The notes under the pieces are model-generated. The model was not told the DNA's origin, searched no databases, and saw only the letters and a list, made by a program, of their open reading frames with translations. From NCBI GenBank assembly GCA_035325995.1, contig DAOKYU010000006.1:1-64000 (forward strand): a stretch of DNA of 64,000 nt, given 5' to 3'. This document shows, in pieces, positions 63,947 through 64,000 of this stretch. The stretch's first letter is position 1. Every line of letters begins with the position of its first letter. Origin of the DNA: Thermodesulfobacteriota bacterium. GTDB taxonomy: Bacteria; Desulfobacterota_D; UBA1144; Nemesobacterales; UBA2774. The position numbers and the translations under genes were made by a program.

Positions 63947-64000
63947 TCGGAGATACCTCCTTGCGTGATTACAAAGTCTATACCCCTTTCGGCCGGAGCG

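Overview
The window is a GC-rich bacterial chromosome segment with strong use of ATA (Ile) and AGG (Arg) codons. It carries mostly single-copy metabolic, stress and envelope genes in short, tightly overlapping operons, many with 4-base ATGA overlaps. Menaquinone synthesis by the futalosine route (mqnC), ExbB/ExbD, LolB-like and TPR lipoproteins, a three-gene tripartite efflux operon, an IPTL-CTERM protein and long sensor kinases fit a diderm, free-living environmental bacterium. A deeply branching lineage near Desulfobacterota or Dadabacteria is my guess from gene style only; there is no rRNA here to confirm it. I found no tRNA, rRNA, CRISPR array, transposase or integrase.

Layout. 0.2-6.9 kb: phasin-like protein, dodecin, acyl-CoA dehydrogenase, a nitroreductase with a small partner, and clpB with a near-consensus promoter. 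6.9-10.6 kb: an accessory island. It holds an AT-rich three-gene cassette (NdpA-like protein, small alarmone synthetase, FRG-domain protein), then a decayed copy of the 3' end of pyrF, a VapBC-like toxin-antitoxin pair, and a cluster of palindromic repeats abutting the intact pyrF. 10.6-18.7 kb: pyrF-proS, ExbB/ExbD, a Pro/Thr-repeat lipoprotein, a second repeat cluster, BASS, DMT and LysE transporters, and an orphan Cas2-like protein. 18.8-24.4 kb: a signalling cluster (hybrid kinase, single-domain receiver, membrane kinase). 24.9-31.7 kb: a ferritin-like DUF892 protein, then a probable operon of transglutaminase, TPR lipoprotein, LolB-like lipoprotein, HPr and enzyme I. 31.8-33.3 kb: arsenic resistance operon arsR-arsC-aquaporin. 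33.5-45.9 kb: mqnC, a large aromatic-rich secreted protein, eda-glgA, a PerR-like regulator, an ABC-2 exporter, an IPTL-CTERM protein, an unusual nitroreductase-fold protein, a GST and a DUF4189 protein. 46-48.8 kb: CHAD, ParA-like and CYTH genes in one operon, which points to polyphosphate. 49-55.3 kb: an HpaB/AbfD-family flavoprotein divergent from a TetR regulator across a perfect palindrome, an alcohol dehydrogenase, and a tripartite efflux system. 55.7-64 kb: two tandem UspA proteins, an APH/P-loop kinase fusion, a calcium-type P-ATPase, and two secreted proteins.

The best candidates for something undescribed are the AT-rich alarmone-synthetase/FRG cassette at 7.0-9.45 kb, which looks like an anti-phage or abortive-infection module beside a scarred pyrF, and the CHAD-ParA-CYTH operon at 46-48.8 kb, which could be a machine that positions or processes polyphosphate granules.
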